Positions 62,330 through 64,000 of a stretch of DNA of 64,000 nt are shown piece after piece. Numbering within the stretch: position 1 is the first letter of the stretch; every line of letters begins with the position of its first letter. The position numbers and the translations under genes are program-made. The stretch comes from Trichopria drosophilae (taxonomy: Eukaryota > Arthropoda > Insecta > Hymenoptera > Diapriidae). The stretch lies in NCBI GenBank assembly GCA_030407085.1, contig CM059586.1, positions 13,348,001 to 13,412,000 of the forward strand. The letters run 5' to 3'. A model generated the notes under the pieces. The model was not told where the DNA came from and ran no database searches. It saw only the letters and a program-made list of their open reading frames with translations.

Positions 62330-63415
62330 CGACAGAGCTTTGGAGGGTATAAGGACGTGAGAATCTAGCAGCGAGCCCCGAGGGACTATGAAACCCAACG
62401 TGCCGGGGCGTTCGGCCGGTTGCCTGCATTCGGGGGTTGTGTCGTCCCTTCTTTAAAATACGAGCGTGGCGCGTGACAGCCGATCGATATGCACCCTCTC
62501 GCTTCGGCCTCAGCGAAGACCGTCGGGTTTTCGCAAATCCGGAAAAGCGACGTTACACAAAAAAGTTTTAGTACGGTATGAAGGGTTGAAGGACTAACCT
62601 CGATCGCTGCTTGGGTGTCCTCATCAAGGAAAATGTCGCTCGATCACCCCTTGTTCACAGATAAAATCCATCCAGTATTATCCGGGAAAGTCGCGATGAT
62701 GCCACGTCGAGAGCAGGACGGGTCCAACTGGGGACAAACCGGGGCAATCCCAACGTGCTCGGTGCGCGGCCGGCATCTGACTGGTGACGTCTGCCGACGA
62801 GTGACTGTCTATTGGCCGCCGGTGGCGACCGGTACGTCACTCGCGATGCGTACGTACGATATCAGGCTCGTACGGGCGTCCCCGGTGCTGATGCCACGAA
62901 TGGAGGAGTGTGCGGACCACCGCGGACAAGGGACTCGGGGTTGTCGATTCTCCCGGACGAGTCGACGCCGACGCTATGAGGCGTCATCCCCTTCTCGAGT
63001 CCAAGGAACTAATGCGAGGGCTGGCTAGCCCCTGTTCAGCGCCCCCCTAGGGGTGGAAAGCCAAAAAACGGGAGGGGCGGCTCTCGATAAAGCGCAGGGC
63101 CGACATCAACCCCTCTCCCGAAGCTCCATCTTCCCTGGTGCTCATCCTGAGTCTGTATGGGTGTTCGAAGACAAACGTCATTCTCACCGTCGTGGGTTTA
63201 CCCACACCAACCACCAGGGGGATGAAAAGCGACTGTGCATGCGCTCGAGGGAGGGTGGCGAGCTCATGGTAGTTACCTTCACATGCCTTTGTCGCGTTCA
63301 AATAAGAAAAGTTGCTGATGCCGAACGTCAGGGCACATTGCTTCACGCTCGGAACTTGTGCAAGTTTTTCACCGGTAAACCAGCCATGCGAGTAAAACTT
63401 TTTTTTTTCACGTGA
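62330..63415. promoter_or_regulatory. GC-rich island, promoter-like
   Basis: This is the most CG-rich block of the window. It contains a CCAAT box on the minus strand (ATTGG at 62811-62815) flanked by inverted CRE half-sites, TGACGT at 62785-62790 and ACGTCA at 62834-62839. On the minus strand, a donor-like GATCGAG|GTTAGT lies at 62599/62598. Frames are open on both strands (plus 62615-63028, 137 codons; plus 63053-63415; minus 63047-63448, 133 codons), none with a recognisable domain, as expected for a GC-rich promoter or 5'-UTR region. I infer a promoter or first exon, most likely reading leftward, but no start site can be fixed. Confidence 0.35.
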
Positions 63416-64000
63416 TGTTACTAACACGCAGAAGGTTTCAACGAACATGTCAATTTTTTTACATCTAAAATACCATTAAAAGTGATCAAAATAGCTTTAC
63501 ATGCAATTTAAAGAGGCACGTTATGATTACCGAAATAAGACAAAGTTACTTATTACCCTCTCTCGAGGCTATATTTTAATTAATAACAATTGTTCTTTGT
63601 CTAAAATTGAAGTGGGGATAAAAGTAGAAGTAAATTTAAAGTCGAAATATTTTAATATAGACATTTTTTCTGATTAGTCACAGTCCAAATTTGGAAAAAC
63701 AGATCTGAGCGAATTAGTAATATTTACGTAATTTTTTACTCTTTTCTAACTAATTCTGACCAAAGTATTTGGCAAGTCTATACAAGTATTTCCGTTTTCA
63801 AAACTCATGTCATCGCAAATTGCAATATTGTTGATTTTAGAAACTTTTAAAGTTATTTCATTAGGCTTATAACGTTTTTATTTGTAATAATTTGTTACCA
63901 CGTTTTTCTCAATAAATACAAAAAGAAAAAAGCAATACACGAAATGGACCGGACTATATTGCAACAAACTGATGGAATAAAAGAATTTTGTTTAGACAGT
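63416..64000. other. AT-rich non-coding stretch at the window end
   Basis: No gene or repeat recognised. Confidence 0.5.

Noticed and set aside
62615..63448. 137-, 120- and 133-codon frames as genes
   Set aside because: They overlap one another on opposite strands, lack domains and are expected in a CG-rich promoter-like island.
1..64000. CRISPR array, prophage, bacterial operon or plasmid
   Set aside because: No regularly spaced identical repeats with unique spacers, no dense gene order and no ribosome-binding sites. The texture is that of a eukaryotic, insect-like non-coding region.

Overview
This window looks like gene-poor nuclear DNA from an insect. It is strongly AT-rich by eye, with soft GC-richer islands of 0.2-1.1 kb, several classes of short inverted-repeat transposons and no conserved bacterial, viral or organellar gene order. 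A hymenopteran is my best guess from the base-composition texture and the style of the repeats, but no gene here fixes the taxon. The window reads as intergenic or intronic DNA. I found no intact protein-coding gene, no rRNA, no convincing tRNA and no CRISPR. Most short open frames are chance AT-rich frames or paired open frames on both strands inside GC-richer islands.

Most of the interpretable content is non-autonomous DNA transposons with long inverted arms (foldback elements or MITEs). The clearest are: (i) a 994-bp TTAA-flanked, piggyBac-type foldback at 36361-37354, inserted into one copy of a tandem duplication whose second copy is the uninterrupted site; (ii) a 1.5-kb foldback at 41139-42686 with a similar terminus, itself interrupted by a 360-bp MITE; (iii) a Tc1/mariner-type MITE at 57751-58192 with identical 26-bp termini and TA on both sides; (iv) four copies of one CACAG...CTGTG foldback family at 42308, 53353, 53968 and 54432; (v) a second MITE family present once near each end of the window (987 and 54926) in opposite orientation; and (vi) many fragments carrying a shared module with the core AAAATGGCGGATCC. 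A higher-order satellite of TTTG/TCTG repeats with a period of about 400 bp lies at 13230-14350.

GC-richer, apparently single-copy islands occur near 6.1-6.65, 12.06-12.9, 18.55-18.8, 26.65-27.7, 35.6-36.24, 40.6-40.87, 43.0-43.68, 44.9-45.27, 48.8-49.4, 55.3-56.35, 61.1-61.76 and 62.33-63.42 kb. These are the places most likely to hold exons, promoters or conserved non-coding elements. The best exon candidate is a 47-bp micro-exon at 45219-45265 with a strong polypyrimidine acceptor and a GTGAGT donor. The best promoter-like island is 62.33-63.42 kb. A decayed reading frame at 7840-8423 (three in-frame stops and a frameshift) is the only sizeable trace of protein coding. A 53-codon frame at 21718 faintly recalls the N-terminus of ribosomal protein S5.

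No set of genes works together here. The layout is best explained as ancestral single-copy intronic or intergenic islands separated by AT-rich sequence that has been invaded and re-invaded by small DNA transposons.
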